Positions 33,806 through 45,998 are shown, counted from the first letter of the stretch. The stretch is DNA of 56,408 bases from Clostridia bacterium (GCA_017415025.1 JAFQJH010000005.1:1-56408), one strand, 5' to 3'. Notes: generated from the letters alone by a model not told the origin. Numbers and translations: made by a program.

Positions 33806-33845
33806 AGAAAAAAGAAACCACTCGGGGGAGTGATTTCTTTTTTGT
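33806..33845 (-). terminator. Terminator of the 33886 gene (repeated type)
   Basis: AAAAGAAACCACTC / GAGTGATTTCTTTT arms around CGGGG, T-run on the minus strand. Nearly identical to 31401-31432. Confidence 0.8.
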
Positions 33846-33885
33846 GCTTAATAATTGCGAATTATATCAATCGCGTAATGTAAAA

Positions 33886-34584
33886 TCAATACTCGCGAAG
33901 CTCGTAATCTTCATTAACGATTTCAAGCTGACCGTCATTCAGGCCGAATGAAAGATAATAATATTCCTTGTAATCAGACCAATAGGTATTGGTAAATGAT
34001 ATATGCTGATTCTTTCCGTTTTCCATCTTTTCAATATCTTTCGGAAAGAAAACGATGTAAAATGTAGTTTCATCGCCACTTGTCGGCTGACGAAAAATAT
34101 TATATGTCTGCTCCTGCGCTATTCTCCATTCGGTATCATTTTCAGAATCAACTGCCGTGACAGTATATTCCGCCGTCAGACATTCGCTTTCATCATAAAT
34201 AACAAATGACGGATATGTTGATTCCTGCCGAGGGTCGTGATAATAAGTTTTCGTATTACCGTTCTGATCCTCGAACACAAAATCGATGACCAAGCCCATT
34301 GTTCCGTCACCTTTAAAAATATCAAAGATATCTTCAAAAAAAACAGACATAGACTGATCTGCTTCAAAAACAAAAATCTGTTCGTCACCTTCAATCTTTT
34401 CTTCAATAAGATTGATATGATAATCTTCTTGTTCAACATATTCCCACACAAGTCCCTGTGATTCGTTATACGGAAGAACTATTTCCGCCTTCGGTGAAGG
34501 CATAATCTCGCTGAACAAGCCTCCGAACAATGCATAAATCGCAAGTAACGGCGCAAGAAAAACCAATAAAACTGATGTGCCCAT
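33886..34584 (-). CDS. Exported or membrane-anchored protein of unknown function
   Basis: The protein has 232 residues. The ATG at 34584 follows GGGGGAAAG; the in-frame start 15 codons earlier has no ribosome site. The N-terminus (GTSVLLVFLAPLLAIYALFGGLF) is one hydrophobic anchor. The exported part is acidic and strand-rich (LVIDFVFEDQNGNTKTYYHD, CLTAEYTVTAVDSENDTEW). I do not recognise a family. It has its own promoter, operator-like palindrome and terminator, so it is an independent unit. Confidence 0.65.
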   Translation of the reverse strand: MGTSVLLVFLAPLLAIYALFGGLFSEIMPSPKAEIVLPYNESQGLVWEYVEQEDYHINLIEEKIEGDEQIFVFEADQSMSVFFEDIFDIFKGDGTMGLVIDFVFEDQNGNTKTYYHDPRQESTYPSFVIYDESECLTAEYTVTAVDSENDTEWRIAQEQTYNIFRQPTSGDETTFYIVFFPKDIEKMENGKNQHISFTNTYWSDYKEYYYLSFGLNDGQLEIVNEDYELREY

Positions 34585-34622
34585 AATCTTTCCCCCAAAA
34601 ATAAAAAATTTAATTATCAGTA

Positions 34623-34647
34623 AGTACAATTTACAAAATTTTGTACT
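34623..34647. promoter_or_regulatory. Operator-like palindrome
   Basis: AGTACAA and TTGTACT are 7-bp inverted arms 11 bp apart, just downstream of the -10 of the promoter at 34660-34687. The position suits a repressor site. Confidence 0.4.
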
Positions 34648-34659
34648 ACCTCATTTGAT

Positions 34660-34687
34660 ATTGTATCCCACCCGAAAATTTTGTCAA
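34660..34687 (-). promoter_or_regulatory. Promoter of the 33886 gene
   Basis: TTGACA (34687-34682), 16 bp, TACAAT (34665-34660) on the minus strand. Confidence 0.65.
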
Positions 34688-34732
34688 GTGTTTTTCAAAA
34701 AGACTCTTTTGATGATTTTTACTTAAGCAAAT

Positions 34733-34860
34733 TTTAATTTGTCGAACAGATTATTTCTGCTGTCGCTATCTCTGTGCAGGCTCCTTTGGAAAGGAGCTGT
34801 CCGAAGGACTGAGGATTGATAAATAAGTTAATTTTAACAAACTGTTTTAAAACATCGTTT
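34733..34860 (+). repeat. Diverged intergenic repeat
   Basis: It starts with AATTTTAATTTGTCGAACAG, the end sequence shared by families A and B, and contains the palindrome CTCCTTTGGAAAGGAG followed by CTGTCCGAAGGACTGAGG, a shortened relative of family B. The remainder of the 413-bp gap before the maoC-like gene shows no gene. Confidence 0.5.
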
Positions 34861-34952
34861 TGGTTTGGAAGGAGATGCCTGCCTGCGAATTATAAAACAA
34901 TTCACATCTCACGGCATCTATTTTGACAAGCATACTTCAAGGAAATAATATA

Positions 34953-34990
34953 AACAAAAATCTCCAACACCTGTTTAATGTCAGAGATTT
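34953..34990 (-). terminator. Terminator of the branched-chain operon
   Basis: On the minus strand AAATCTC...GAGATTT, with an inner ACA/TGT pairing, is followed by TTGTTT. It lies just after the last gene of the 12-gene operon. Confidence 0.65.
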
Positions 34991-34997
34991 CCAAAAA

Positions 34998-35435
34998 TTA
35001 TACGGTTTTTATTCTGCTTTTCACAATCGCTTCTGTGATGTTTGTCAGGACAAGCTCACCGTTCTGATTATACGCTTCGATTGAGATTTCAACAATTCCG
35101 TTTTTGTTGTTACGTTTTGTAAGGTCAGTAACCACAGCTTTTGAGGAAAGAGTGTCGTTCGGATAGACAGGCTTAAACCATTCAATTTTTGTAGACTTGC
35201 CTGCAAGAAGCTCCTTGCCGAATAAATCGACTTCAAGATACTTTGCCCAAACTGACATAAACGACATAACTCCGGGTGCTATCAGCCCTCCGAACGGTGT
35301 GCTTTTTGCGTATTCCTCGTCGGTGTGAAGAGGAATATTGTCATAATCACGGGCAAACGAAAGCATCTTTTCTTTCTCAATAACGGTAGGCGGAATATCA
35401 ACAGTCATTCCGATTTTAATATCATCAAAATACAT
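34998..35435 (-). CDS. MaoC-like hot-dog dehydratase
   Basis: The protein has 145 residues starting MYFDDIKIGMT, 6 bases after GAGGTG. The MaoC hydratase motif is FARDYDNIPLHTDEEYA with the catalytic Asp/His, then FGGLIAPGVMSFMSVWAKYL. Such proteins hydrate enoyl-CoA substrates. It is the last gene of the ilv-leu operon, 4 bases after the DUF815 gene, so it is cotranscribed although it has no known step in the pathway. Confidence 0.85.
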   Translation of the reverse strand: MYFDDIKIGMTVDIPPTVIEKEKMLSFARDYDNIPLHTDEEYAKSTPFGGLIAPGVMSFMSVWAKYLEVDLFGKELLAGKSTKIEWFKPVYPNDTLSSKAVVTDLTKRNNKNGIVEISIEAYNQNGELVLTNITEAIVKSRIKTV

Positions 35436-35439
35436 TTTT

Positions 35440-36603
35440 TCACCTCGATAATAATCCGTCGATAAACTGCTGTGCAAGTCTCGCACTTCTGCCGCCGCGT
35501 TCAAGAGCGAAGCGTTCGGCAAGCAGATCGAGTTCTTCTTCTGTCATTTCAACTGCATTCTTTTCGGCAAGATGATGCACGATATGAAGGAAGGTTTCCT
35601 TGTCCGGTTTTGAGAATGTCACGTGAATTCCAAAACGTTCTGACAAGGATACAAGTTCCTGCATTGTGTCATTGCGGTGTATATCATCACCCTCGCGGTC
35701 AGAGAAATTTTCTTTGATTATATGACGACGGTTGCTGGTTGCATAAATTACAACATTCTTTGATTTTGCCGTCACCGAGCCTTCAAGTACAGCTTTGAGT
35801 GTATTGAAGTTGTCATCATCCTTGAGGAAAGAAAGGTCATCAATGAACAGAATAAATTTTAACGGATTTGCAGACAGCTCGTCAAGTATTTTTTTGATTG
35901 AACAAAGCTGATCTTTTCTCACTTCAATAATCCGCAGTCCTTCTTTCCACAGCGCATTTCCAATAGCCTTTACGGTTGAGGATTTGCCCGTACCTGCATC
36001 ACCTGTCAGAAGAATATTTGCCGCAGGCTTTCCGCAAAGAAGTGCTTTTGTGTTATCAAGAACGATACTTCTTTCTCTTTCGTAATCAACAAGGTTTGAA
36101 AGCTCGGTTTTATCGGGATGATTTACGGGGACGATATCCCCCTGCTCGTCCACATAAAACATACGGTGCTTTGCATAAATGCCGTAACCGTATTTGCCGA
36201 TATTCTCGGCTCTGTGCAGGTATATATCCTTAAGCCTCAGATTTGTTGTTGTGAAATCAGGCAGAAAACCTTTATAATCAAGTCCGTTGCGAAGCGCGGA
36301 TTTATCAAGCTCTGCCACCTCCTGTAACAATTCAAGCTCGCTTTCAAGTGTTTTCTGCATATACTTGGGCGCAGATTTTCCGCTGCCTAAAGTTTTAACA
36401 AATACATTTTCACTGTCAAAGCATAATTCCTTGATATATTCGCCGAGATTGCCTCCGTTCGCATTATAAAGCTCCGCTACAAATCCGGCATAAGCTGAAC
36501 TCGTAGGTTTTTTGAGAAAATTGCACAGGGCAGAAATGACAGGATCTTTCAGGATTTCTCTAAAGATACATAAGGTCTGCAGTTTTTCATATAGCTTTCT
36601 CAT
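35440..36603 (-). CDS. DUF815-family AAA+ ATPase
   Basis: The protein has 387 residues. The ATG at 36603 starts 1 base after the ilvD stop, so translation is coupled. The N-terminal half is helical. The ATPase core has Walker A GDAGTGKSS, Walker B FILFIDDLSF and a sensor-1 Asn in VIYATSNRRHI, the last two characteristic of DUF815 (PF05673). These soluble AAA+ proteins are widespread in Firmicutes and uncharacterised. Its placement directly behind ilvD, an oxygen-sensitive iron-sulfur enzyme, is suggestive of a helper role but that is only inference. Confidence 0.85.
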   Translation of the reverse strand: MRKLYEKLQTLCIFREILKDPVISALCNFLKKPTSSAYAGFVAELYNANGGNLGEYIKELCFDSENVFVKTLGSGKSAPKYMQKTLESELELLQEVAELDKSALRNGLDYKGFLPDFTTTNLRLKDIYLHRAENIGKYGYGIYAKHRMFYVDEQGDIVPVNHPDKTELSNLVDYERERSIVLDNTKALLCGKPAANILLTGDAGTGKSSTVKAIGNALWKEGLRIIEVRKDQLCSIKKILDELSANPLKFILFIDDLSFLKDDDNFNTLKAVLEGSVTAKSKNVVIYATSNRRHIIKENFSDREGDDIHRNDTMQELVSLSERFGIHVTFSKPDKETFLHIVHHLAEKNAVEMTEEELDLLAERFALERGGRSARLAQQFIDGLLSR

Positions 36604-36604
36604 A

Positions 36605-38260
36605 TCAGTTAAGAATCGCCCCCGAAGTACCGCCCGAAACAAGTGCCGCATAGCGTTTCAGATATCCCGAAAGCTCTTTTGTTTTCGGGATAAAATTTTT
36701 CATTCGTTCATTCAGAACGGCTTCATCCACTTTAAGCTCTATTGTGTTTTCGGGAATATTTATGCTGATTATATCGCCGTCCTCAACCACACCGATCATA
36801 CCGCCCGAAGCTGCTTCGGGTGTAACGTGACCGATGCAAGCTCCCCTTGTAGCACCGCTGAATCTGCCGTCAGTAATAAGAGCAACACTGTTACCAAGAC
36901 CCATTCCCATAATCGCAGAGGTGGGATTGAGCATCTCTCTCATACCCGGACCGCCTTTTGGTCCTTCGTAACGGATAATAACCACATCGCCTGCGACAAT
37001 TTTGCCTGAATTGATCGCAGTCTGTGCTTCTTCTTCAGAATCAAATACCTTTGCAGGTCCTTCGTGCACAAGCATTTCGGGAAGAACTGCCGAACGCTTA
37101 ACAACACTGCCTTCGGGAGCAAGATTACCTTTAAGTACTGCAATACCGCCTGTTTCACTGTAAGGATTTTCAACGGGACGGATAACCTCGGGATCAAGAT
37201 TTACACAGCCTGAAATACTTTCCCCTATTGTTTTACCCGTAACCGTCATACATTCGGTGTTCAGAAGCTTTTTCTTTGTCAGCTCATTCATAACGGCATA
37301 AACTCCGCCTGCTTCGTTGAGGTCTTCCATATATGTTCTGCCGGCAGGAGCAAGGTGACAGAGATTCGGCGTTTTTGCGCTGATTTCATTTGCAATATCA
37401 AGATTAAGCTCCACACCGCATTCGTGAGCAATAGCAGGAAGATGAAGCATACTGTTCGTTGAACAGCCGAGAGCCATATCAACAGTCAGAGCATTCATAA
37501 GTGCCTCTTTCGTCATAATGTCACGCGGACGGATATTTTTCTTAAGAAGCTCCATTACAGCCATACCTGCGTGCTTTGCAAGCTCGATTCTTGCTGAATA
37601 AACAGCAGGAATTGTTCCGTTACCACGAAGCCCCATACCGAGTGCTTCTGTAAGACAGTTCATTGAATTAGCAGTATACATTCCCGAGCAAGAGCCGCAG
37701 GTCGGGCAGGTTTTGCACTCATATTCAAGAAGCTTTTCGTCGTTTATCCTGCCTGCATTGTAAGCACCCACAGCCTCAAACATACTTGAAAGGCTTGTTT
37801 TCTTACCTTCAACTCTGCCCGCGAGCATCGGGCCGCCGCTGACAAAAACTGTCGGGATATTTACCCTTGCCGCAGCCATAAGTAAACCGGGAACATTTTT
37901 ATCGCAGTTCGGTACCATAACAAGACCGTCAAAGCCGTGAGCCAACGCCATCGCCTCGGTCGAATCGGCAATAAGATCACGTGTAACAAGCGAATATTTC
38001 ATTCCTGTGTGTCCCATAGCAATACCGTCGCAGACTGCGATTGCAGGAAAAACAATAGGCGTACCGCCTGCCATTGCGACACCTATCTTTACGGCATCGA
38101 CAATTTTATCAATATTCATATGACCCGGCACTATCTCGTTATATGAACTGACTATGCCGATAAGAGGTCTTTTCTGCTCCTCTTCGGTAAGACCGAGAGC
38201 GTGAAACAAACTGCGATGCGGTGCGTTCTGCACACCGTCAACTACATTTTCTTTTGTCAT
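36605..38260 (-). CDS. ilvD: Dihydroxy-acid dehydratase
   Basis: The protein has 551 residues, the normal length; AGGAGG precedes the ATG. Iron-sulfur ligands are visible in PNCDKNVPG and [16 protein letters not shown], with GRFSGATRG and the C-terminal [12 protein letters not shown] typical of the family. It dehydrates the dihydroxy acids to the keto acids of valine and isoleucine. It sits 14 bases after ilvC. Confidence 0.96.
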   Translation of the reverse strand: MTKENVVDGVQNAPHRSLFHALGLTEEEQKRPLIGIVSSYNEIVPGHMNIDKIVDAVKIGVAMAGGTPIVFPAIAVCDGIAMGHTGMKYSLVTRDLIADSTEAMALAHGFDGLVMVPNCDKNVPGLLMAAARVNIPTVFVSGGPMLAGRVEGKKTSLSSMFEAVGAYNAGRINDEKLLEYECKTCPTCGSCSGMYTANSMNCLTEALGMGLRGNGTIPAVYSARIELAKHAGMAVMELLKKNIRPRDIMTKEALMNALTVDMALGCSTNSMLHLPAIAHECGVELNLDIANEISAKTPNLCHLAPAGRTYMEDLNEAGGVYAVMNELTKKKLLNTECMTVTGKTIGESISGCVNLDPEVIRPVENPYSETGGIAVLKGNLAPEGSVVKRSAVLPEMLVHEGPAKVFDSEEEAQTAINSGKIVAGDVVIIRYEGPKGGPGMREMLNPTSAIMGMGLGNSVALITDGRFSGATRGACIGHVTPEAASGGMIGVVEDGDIISINIPENTIELKVDEAVLNERMKNFIPKTKELSGYLKRYAALVSGGTSGAILN

Positions 38261-38274
38261 AAAAGCACCTCCTG

Positions 38275-39315
<1,041 letters not shown>

Positions 39316-39822
39316 TTATAAATTTATTGTATGGCGAATAGTCGTACTGCCCTTTTCAAGGGATGCCGTACCCGTTCTGCATATTTCTAAAATAGTAAAG
39401 TCACGCATAAGCGAAATGAAATCATCCATTTTCATACTGTTTCCGATTACTCTTAATACAATCGATTCACGCGAATAATCAACCACTTCTGCCTTGAACG
39501 CTTCCGCCGCAGAATGAATTTCTTCCCTTGCGGCAGGGTCATTTTTCATCTTTATAAGCATCAATTCACAGTTTAATGAATTTTCGCTTGTCAGCTCTTT
39601 AATCGAGCATACATCAGGCAATTTATAAAGCTGATTGATAAGCTGTTGTTTTCCGTTTTCATCGCCGTCAAAGCTGAATGTGATTCTCGAATATTCGGCG
39701 GTTTCCGTTTCGCTTGCGGTTATAGAGCTGATATTAAACTGTCTTCTGCGAAACATACTTGTCAGCCGATTTAAAACACCGAATTGATTACGGACCAGAA
39801 CCGCTATTGTGTATCGGTTCAT
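39316..39822 (-). CDS. ilvN: Acetolactate synthase small (regulatory) subunit
   Basis: The protein has 168 residues. The N-terminal ACT domain begins RYTIAVLVRNQFGVLNRLTSMFRRRQFNISSI, and the C-terminal half follows the IlvN/IlvH pattern. It confers valine feedback on the catalytic subunit. Its start overlaps the end of ilvB by 4 bases. Confidence 0.93.
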   Translation of the reverse strand: MNRYTIAVLVRNQFGVLNRLTSMFRRRQFNISSITASETETAEYSRITFSFDGDENGKQQLINQLYKLPDVCSIKELTSENSLNCELMLIKMKNDPAAREEIHSAAEAFKAEVVDYSRESIVLRVIGNSMKMDDFISLMRDFTILEICRTGTASLEKGSTTIRHTINL

Positions 39823-41492
39823 AATTCCACCTCCAATTTTGTAATGATATCATCCATACTTCCGTTCGGGGGAAGCATCGGAAGAACGAATTCATCCTTG
39901 TCTATCTTGCAATCGATAATATACGGGCCGTCTGTGCCGAACGCACGGTCGAGTGCCGAATCAAGCTCTTCGGGCGTTGTAACGGCTTCACCGTCCGCAC
40001 CGAATGCCTTTGCAAAAGCCACAAAATCGGTTTTGCGATTCAGTACAGTATTGGAATAATGCTTGTTATAAAACAAGGTCTGCCATTGACGCACCATTCC
40101 GAGAACACCGTTGTTTATAACAAGAACCACAATCGGGATATTATATCTTACAGCAGTTGCAAGCTCGTTGAGATTCATTCCGAAGCTTCCGTCACCCGTT
40201 ACCAGAACACTGCGTTCTCCCGTGCCGAAGGCTGCACCGATTGCCGCACCGAAGCCGAATCCCATTGTGCCGAGACCTCCGCTTGAAATAAAACGGCGTG
40301 AGGTTTTAAAACTGAGATTCTGTGCCGACCACATCTGATGCTGACCGACATCTGTTGCAACCGCCGTGTTTTCACCAAGATGCTTATTAAGTGTAAGAAT
40401 CGTTTTCCGAGGTGTAAGCCCCTCACGGTTGTCAAGGTATGATTCTTCATTCCGTCTGAACTCATTAATTTTTTCTGTCCACTCGGGCTTTTTGTTTTCA
40501 ATCAACATCGGCAGAAGCTTTCTGAGTGTAAGCTTAACATCACCGCGAAGACCGCAAACAGCATTAACAGTTTTATTAAGTTCAGAGCCATCTACATCTA
40601 TATGAATAATTCTTGCACCTGTTGCAAATTTCTGTCGGTTGCCTGTTACTCGGTCGTTAAAACGTACACCAAGCGAAACAATAACATCGGCATTGTGCAT
40701 TGCCATTGATGAAGCGTAGTGACCGTGCATACCCTGCATACCGAGGAACCTCGGATGGTCGGTAGGAATTGCCGAAAGACCCATAAGAGAGCAACCGAGC
40801 GGAGCATCAATTTTTTCTGCAAGTGCAAGCATTTCGTCCTGTGCCTCTGCCGTAATCAGACCGCCGCCGAAATAGATAAACGGTCGCTTGGCGGAATTGA
40901 TTATTTTTGCAGCCTCTTCAATACGCACATCCTTTGCGGCGTATGGTTCTTCTTTTTTTACGGGCGACATCGGCTCATACTCACATTCGGCAATCTGAAC
41001 ATCTTTAGGAACATCTATGAGTACAGGTCCCGGTCTGCCTGATTTTGCAAGCACAAAGGCTTCACGGATAGTATCTGCCAGGTCTTCAACTCTGCCTACA
41101 AAGTAGTTGTGTTTTGTTATCGGAAGCGTTACGCCTGTGATATCAATTTCCTGAAAGCTGTCCGAACCGATTTGTGTTGTAGGAACATTACCGCAGATTG
41201 CAACCATCGGAATTGAGTCAAGATAAGCCGTTGCGATTCCCGTTACAAGATTTGTAGCTCCCGGGCCCGATGTTGATATAACAACACCGACCTTACCGGT
41301 TGTTCGTGCATAGCCGTCCGCGGCGTGTGCCGCCCCCTGCTCATGTGCGGTCAAAATATGATTTAATTTATCCTGATGAGTATAAAGACTGTCATAAACA
41401 TTAAGGATCTGTCCGCCGGGATAGCCGAAAACGGTATCACAGCCCTGCTCAATCAGGGTTTTAACCAGTATATCTGAACCTGAAAGAAGCAT
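39819..41492 (-). CDS. ilvB: Acetolactate synthase large (catalytic) subunit
   Basis: The protein has 557 residues. It has the thiamine-diphosphate enzyme layout: GYPGGQILNVYDSL, the activating Glu in HEQGAAHAADGYAR, GPGATNLVTGIATA, and the ThDP motif GDGSFGMN...LVINN. It condenses pyruvate with pyruvate or 2-oxobutyrate. The cofactor it needs is supplied through the thiamine operon a few kilobases away. Confidence 0.95.
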   Translation of the reverse strand: MLLSGSDILVKTLIEQGCDTVFGYPGGQILNVYDSLYTHQDKLNHILTAHEQGAAHAADGYARTTGKVGVVISTSGPGATNLVTGIATAYLDSIPMVAICGNVPTTQIGSDSFQEIDITGVTLPITKHNYFVGRVEDLADTIREAFVLAKSGRPGPVLIDVPKDVQIAECEYEPMSPVKKEEPYAAKDVRIEEAAKIINSAKRPFIYFGGGLITAEAQDEMLALAEKIDAPLGCSLMGLSAIPTDHPRFLGMQGMHGHYASSMAMHNADVIVSLGVRFNDRVTGNRQKFATGARIIHIDVDGSELNKTVNAVCGLRGDVKLTLRKLLPMLIENKKPEWTEKINEFRRNEESYLDNREGLTPRKTILTLNKHLGENTAVATDVGQHQMWSAQNLSFKTSRRFISSGGLGTMGFGFGAAIGAAFGTGERSVLVTGDGSFGMNLNELATAVRYNIPIVVLVINNGVLGMVRQWQTLFYNKHYSNTVLNRKTDFVAFAKAFGADGEAVTTPEELDSALDRAFGTDGPYIIDCKIDKDEFVLPMLPPNGSMDDIITKLEVEL

Positions 41493-41496
41493 ATAA

Positions 41497-42564
41497 TCAC
41501 TCCCCTTTCAAATTCTCAATAATCAGCTCACCGCACTGTTTACAGCCAACGAGTGTCATCCCTTCGCTCATTATGTCGGCTGTGCGGTAGCCTTTATCGA
41601 GATAATCGGAAACAGCTTTTTCGATTGCATCCGCTTCCTTTTCCATATCAAAGCTGAAGCGAAGCATCATCGCCGCCGAAAGAATTGTTCCTATCGGATT
41701 TGCGATATCCTTGCCTGCGATATCGGGTGCAGAACCGTGAATCGGCTCATACAATCCGCAAGAGGTTGCACCGAGGCTTGATGACGGAATCATTCCGATT
41801 GAGCCTGTTATCATTGATGCCTCATCAGAAAGAATATCACCAAACATATTCTCGGTAACAACGACATCGAACTGTGCAGGATTTTTGACAATCTGCATCG
41901 CACAGTTATCAACAAGCATATCCGAAAGCTCAACGTCAGGATATTCTTCTGCTAAACGGTGCATTACCCTTTTCCAAAGTCTGCTACTGTCAAGAACATT
42001 GCTTTTTTCGACCGAGCAGAGTTTTTTCTTTCTTTTTCTCGCAGTTTCAAAACCGATTCTGCCGATACGCTCAATTTCAGATTCGCTGTATTTCAATACA
42101 TCTGTTGCGGTGTTGCCCTCGGTTTTGTGTTCACCGAAATAAATTCCGCCGATAAGCTCACGGACGATGATGAAATCAATTCCTTTTTCAACTATCGCTT
42201 TTTTCAAAGGAGAAGCGTCTGCAAGCTGTTTCCAAATCTTTGCAGGACGGTTATTAGAGTAAACTCCCATTCCAGCACGAAGTCGGAGAAGTCCTTTTTC
42301 GGGTCGCATATAACCCGGAACATCGTTCCACTTGTCACCGCCGACAGCACCCAGAAGAACGCTGTCCGACTCAACACATTTTTTAAGCTCTGCTTCGGTT
42401 AACGGGTCGCCGTATTTATCTATCGCACAGCCGCCCATATCAACATCTGTATAATTGAATGTGTGTCCGTAAAGCTCTGCGACTCTATCGAGCACCTTTA
42501 AAGCCTCGTTTACTATTTCAGGGCCGATTCCGTCGCCACGGATTACTGCAATATTTTTAGTCAC
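41497..42564 (-). CDS. leuB: 3-isopropylmalate dehydrogenase
   Basis: The protein has 355 residues. It opens with [14 protein letters not shown] and has [33 protein letters not shown], the substrate/metal Asp residues in [13 protein letters not shown] and [21 protein letters not shown]. It oxidises and decarboxylates 3-isopropylmalate in leucine synthesis. It overlaps leuD by 8 bases. Confidence 0.96.
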   Translation of the reverse strand: MTKNIAVIRGDGIGPEIVNEALKVLDRVAELYGHTFNYTDVDMGGCAIDKYGDPLTEAELKKCVESDSVLLGAVGGDKWNDVPGYMRPEKGLLRLRAGMGVYSNNRPAKIWKQLADASPLKKAIVEKGIDFIIVRELIGGIYFGEHKTEGNTATDVLKYSESEIERIGRIGFETARKRKKKLCSVEKSNVLDSSRLWKRVMHRLAEEYPDVELSDMLVDNCAMQIVKNPAQFDVVVTENMFGDILSDEASMITGSIGMIPSSSLGATSCGLYEPIHGSAPDIAGKDIANPIGTILSAAMMLRFSFDMEKEADAIEKAVSDYLDKGYRTADIMSEGMTLVGCKQCGELIIENLKGE

Positions 42565-43054
42565 TGTTTTCGCCTTCTTTCAAGGATTTTAATAATCCTC
42601 CGCATCTGATAATATTCTGAATAAATTCGGGGAAAGGTTGTGCCTTATAGGTTTTACCTGTCGTGACATCAGTTATAATTCCTGTATCAAAATCAACCTT
42701 TACCTCATCACTTGCATTTATCTCCTCTGCCGCCTCTTCACATTCAAGAATCGGCAAGCCGATGTTTATTGCATTACGGTAAAAAATTCTTGCAAAGCTT
42801 TTTGCAATTACGCATCCTGTTCCGCAGGTTTTTATTACAAGAGGTGCGTGCTCGCGGGAAGACCCGCATCCGAAATTCCAGCCTGCAACCATAACATCGC
42901 CTTTATTTACCTTTTTAACAAACTCTGTGTCAATATCCTCCATACAGTGAAGCGCAAGCTCATTCGCATCAGGGGTGTTCAGATATCGTGCAGGGATGAT
43001 AACATCCGTGTCAACATTATCGGGATATTTAAAAACTTTTCCTTGTGTGTTCAT
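42557..43054 (-). CDS. leuD: 3-isopropylmalate dehydratase small subunit
   Basis: The protein has 165 residues, the short LeuD form. Motifs are [31 protein letters not shown] and [12 protein letters not shown]. It is the swivelling domain that pairs with LeuC to isomerise isopropylmalate. It starts 2 bases after leuC. Confidence 0.94.
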   Translation of the reverse strand: MNTQGKVFKYPDNVDTDVIIPARYLNTPDANELALHCMEDIDTEFVKKVNKGDVMVAGWNFGCGSSREHAPLVIKTCGTGCVIAKSFARIFYRNAINIGLPILECEEAAEEINASDEVKVDFDTGIITDVTTGKTYKAQPFPEFIQNIIRCGGLLKSLKEGENSD

Positions 43055-43056
43055 TC

Positions 43057-44316
43057 TTACGCCTCCTTATATTCTGTAATGTAACCTGTCAGTGCACTTG
43101 CCGCCGCTGTGTGCGGAGATGCAAGATAAACTTCGCTGTCCACATGACCCATTCTGCCGACAAAGTTACGGTTTGTTGTCGCAATACACCTTTCTCCTGC
43201 CGCAAGGATTCCCATATATCCGCCAAGGCAAGGTCCGCAGGTCGGAGTTGAAACGACTGCACCCGCATCTATGAATGCTGTGTACCACCCACGCTCGACA
43301 CATTCACGAAGAATCTGCATTGTACCCGGAATAATAATACAGCGGATGCCGTCTGCAATCTTTTTGCCGTTAAGGACTTTATAAGCCGTTTCCATATCTT
43401 CCATTCTGCCGTTTGTGCAGGAGCCGATAACAACCTGATCGATTTTAATATCCTTCAGTTCACTTGCAGAACGCGTATTTTCAGGAAGATGAGGACAGGC
43501 AACCGTAGGAACAATTTTTGAAAGGTCGATATCAATTACCTTTTCGTATTCGGCATCTTCATCCGCTTCAAAAACCACAGGCTCACGCTCGCTTCTGCCG
43601 TTCAGGTATTCCGTTGTTACATCATCAACAGGGAAAATTCCGTTTTTAGCACCTGCTTCAATCGCCATATTGCATATACAAAGGCGGTCATCCATTGAAA
43701 GTGAATGTACACCGTCACCGACAAACTCCATACTCTTGTAAAGAGCACCGTCAACACCGATCATACCGATAATAGCGAGGATAACATCCTTACCGCTGCA
43801 GTTTGAAGAAAGTTTGCCTGTCAGGTTAAACTTAATTGCCGACGGCACTTTAAACCACGCCATTCCTGTTGCCATACCTGCCGCCATATCCGTCGAACCG
43901 ACGCCCGTTGAGAAAGCACCGAGTGCCCCGTATGTACAGGTGTGGCTGTCAGCTCCGATGATGCAATCACCGGCAGTAACAACACCCTGCTCGGGAAGAA
44001 GTGCGTGTTCGATTCCCATTTTGCCGACATCGTAAAAGTGGCTTACGCAATGTGAACAGGCAAATTCACGGCAAGTCTTGGACTGCTCTGCAGCCTTGAT
44101 ATCCTTATTGGGTACAAAGTGGTCAAGTACGATAGCAACCTTATTTTTATCAAAAACAGAATCGAAGCCTGCTTTATTAAATTCATTCACCGCAACGGGA
44201 GTTGTAATATCATTACCGAGGACAATATCAAGCTTTGCGTTTATCAGCTGTCCTGCAACAACCGTTTCAAGTCCTGCATGTGAGGCAAGAATTTTTTGTG
44301 TCATCGTCATTCCCAT
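43057..44316 (-). CDS. leuC: 3-isopropylmalate dehydratase large subunit
   Basis: The protein has 419 residues. It is an aconitase-family protein with [15 protein letters not shown] and the 4Fe-4S cysteines in IGSCTNGR and TCGPCLGG. The ATG at 44316 shares its A with the last base of the leuA stop codon; AAGGAG lies 10 bases upstream. A Met three codons later is an alternative start. Confidence 0.95.
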   Translation of the reverse strand: MGMTMTQKILASHAGLETVVAGQLINAKLDIVLGNDITTPVAVNEFNKAGFDSVFDKNKVAIVLDHFVPNKDIKAAEQSKTCREFACSHCVSHFYDVGKMGIEHALLPEQGVVTAGDCIIGADSHTCTYGALGAFSTGVGSTDMAAGMATGMAWFKVPSAIKFNLTGKLSSNCSGKDVILAIIGMIGVDGALYKSMEFVGDGVHSLSMDDRLCICNMAIEAGAKNGIFPVDDVTTEYLNGRSEREPVVFEADEDAEYEKVIDIDLSKIVPTVACPHLPENTRSASELKDIKIDQVVIGSCTNGRMEDMETAYKVLNGKKIADGIRCIIIPGTMQILRECVERGWYTAFIDAGAVVSTPTCGPCLGGYMGILAAGERCIATTNRNFVGRMGHVDSEVYLASPHTAAASALTGYITEYKEA

Positions 44317-45992
44317 TACTTTACATCTCCTTTTGTCATATTATAAAACGCACTCAGCAGAGCCTTTGTGCTTGCGGTGATAACATCGGTGTTAGTTCCG
44401 ACACCCCAATACATGCTGCCGTCCTCCCGTTCAAGTCCGATGTATGATGCCGCAACACTGTGCGAACCGTCGCCCTGCATACTGTGCTGCGTGAAAACCT
44501 CGAGTGTATACTGCTCACCCGTGAACTCGCTGAGAGCTTTATTTACGGCGCTGAGAGTTCCGTTGCCCTCCGCTTCAAGCTCGGTTTCTTCACCGTTTTT
44601 AAGGAAGGTGATATTGATTCTGACCGTATCGTTTTCACGCATAAAATCAAAGTCTGAAACCTCAATTCCGCTGTCAAGATTGAGAAAATTCTCTGTAAAA
44701 ATATTCAAAACTTCATCGGGTTTGAGCTCCTTGTGCTCGCGGTCTGAAATATCCTTACACATATAGCTGAAATGTTCTCGCATTTTTGCGGGAAGGTTGT
44801 AACCATAGCTCTGCTCGAGCAGATATCCTATTCCGCCCTTGCCCGACTGTGAATTAACTCTGATAACATCAGCATCATAAGTTCTGCCGATATCCTTAGG
44901 GTCAATCGGAATATACGGAACACTCCATTCGTGGAGCTTTTTCTTTGTTCTGTATTTCATACCCTTTGCGATTGCATCCTGATGTGAACCCGAGAACGCC
45001 GCAAACACCAACGCGCCTGCATACGGAGCTCTCTCATAAACGTGCATCCTCGTACATTTTTCATATGTTTCAACAAGACGGTTCATATCCGAAAGATCAA
45101 GCCTCGGGTCAACTCCGTGTGAATACATATTCATCGCAAGTGTGATAATATCAACATTTCCCGTCCGTTCACCGTTGCCGAAGAGTGTACCCTCGACACG
45201 GTCAGCTCCTGCAAGGAGTGCAAGCTCCGTATCGGCAACGCCTGTTCCTCTGTCGTTATGAGGATGAAGTGAAAGAGTTACAAACTCACGGTATTTAAGA
45301 TTTTTGCTCATATATTCGACCTGCGAAGCATAAACGTGAGGCAAGCTCATTTCGACCGTAACAGGAAGATTGATAATTACATTGTTATCTTCACTCGGTT
45401 CAAGAACATCAAGCACTGCATTGCAAACCTCAAGAGCGTATTCAGGCTCGGTTCCCGTAAAGGATTCGGGTGAATATTCAAAACGGAAGTTGCCTTCGTA
45501 TTCATCAGCCAATTTTTTAACAAGCTTCGCACCGTCAACAGCAATCTGTTTGATCTCTTCCTTGCTCTTTTTGAAAACCTGCTCACGCTGTGCAACGCTT
45601 ACTGAATTATAAAAATGAATAATTGCACTCGGAGCGCCCTTGCAGGCATCAAATGTTTTTCTGATAATATGCTCCCGGCACTGAGTAAGCACCTGAACTG
45701 TTACATCGTCCGGAATCATATTGTTATCAATAAGAGTCCTCAAAAATTCATATTCCGTTTCACTGGCCGCGGGAAAACCAACCTCAATTTCTTTAAAGCC
45801 GACATCAAGCAGCACTTTATAATATTCAAGCTTTTCTTCAAGACTCATCGGAATGATAAGGCTTTGATTTCCGTCTCTCATATCCACACTGCACCATACA
45901 GGAGGCTTTTCGATATGATCTTTTTCTACCCAATCGTTATATTTTTTGTCCACGGGAAAATATCCCACTCGGTATTTACTTGAATCCAACAT
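44316..45992 (-). CDS. leuA: 2-isopropylmalate synthase, LeuA2 (yeast/actinobacterial) type
   Basis: The protein has 558 residues. The opening [29 protein letters not shown], the metal-binding [40 protein letters not shown] and the C-terminal leucine-binding region ([30 protein letters not shown]) mark the LeuA2 lineage rather than the shorter common bacterial LeuA. It condenses acetyl-CoA with 2-oxoisovalerate, the committed step to leucine, and the C-terminal domain should give leucine feedback. Confidence 0.95.
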   Translation of the reverse strand: MLDSSKYRVGYFPVDKKYNDWVEKDHIEKPPVWCSVDMRDGNQSLIIPMSLEEKLEYYKVLLDVGFKEIEVGFPAASETEYEFLRTLIDNNMIPDDVTVQVLTQCREHIIRKTFDACKGAPSAIIHFYNSVSVAQREQVFKKSKEEIKQIAVDGAKLVKKLADEYEGNFRFEYSPESFTGTEPEYALEVCNAVLDVLEPSEDNNVIINLPVTVEMSLPHVYASQVEYMSKNLKYREFVTLSLHPHNDRGTGVADTELALLAGADRVEGTLFGNGERTGNVDIITLAMNMYSHGVDPRLDLSDMNRLVETYEKCTRMHVYERAPYAGALVFAAFSGSHQDAIAKGMKYRTKKKLHEWSVPYIPIDPKDIGRTYDADVIRVNSQSGKGGIGYLLEQSYGYNLPAKMREHFSYMCKDISDREHKELKPDEVLNIFTENFLNLDSGIEVSDFDFMRENDTVRINITFLKNGEETELEAEGNGTLSAVNKALSEFTGEQYTLEVFTQHSMQGDGSHSVAASYIGLEREDGSMYWGVGTNTDVITASTKALLSAFYNMTKGDVK

Positions 45993-45998
45993 TTTCGT

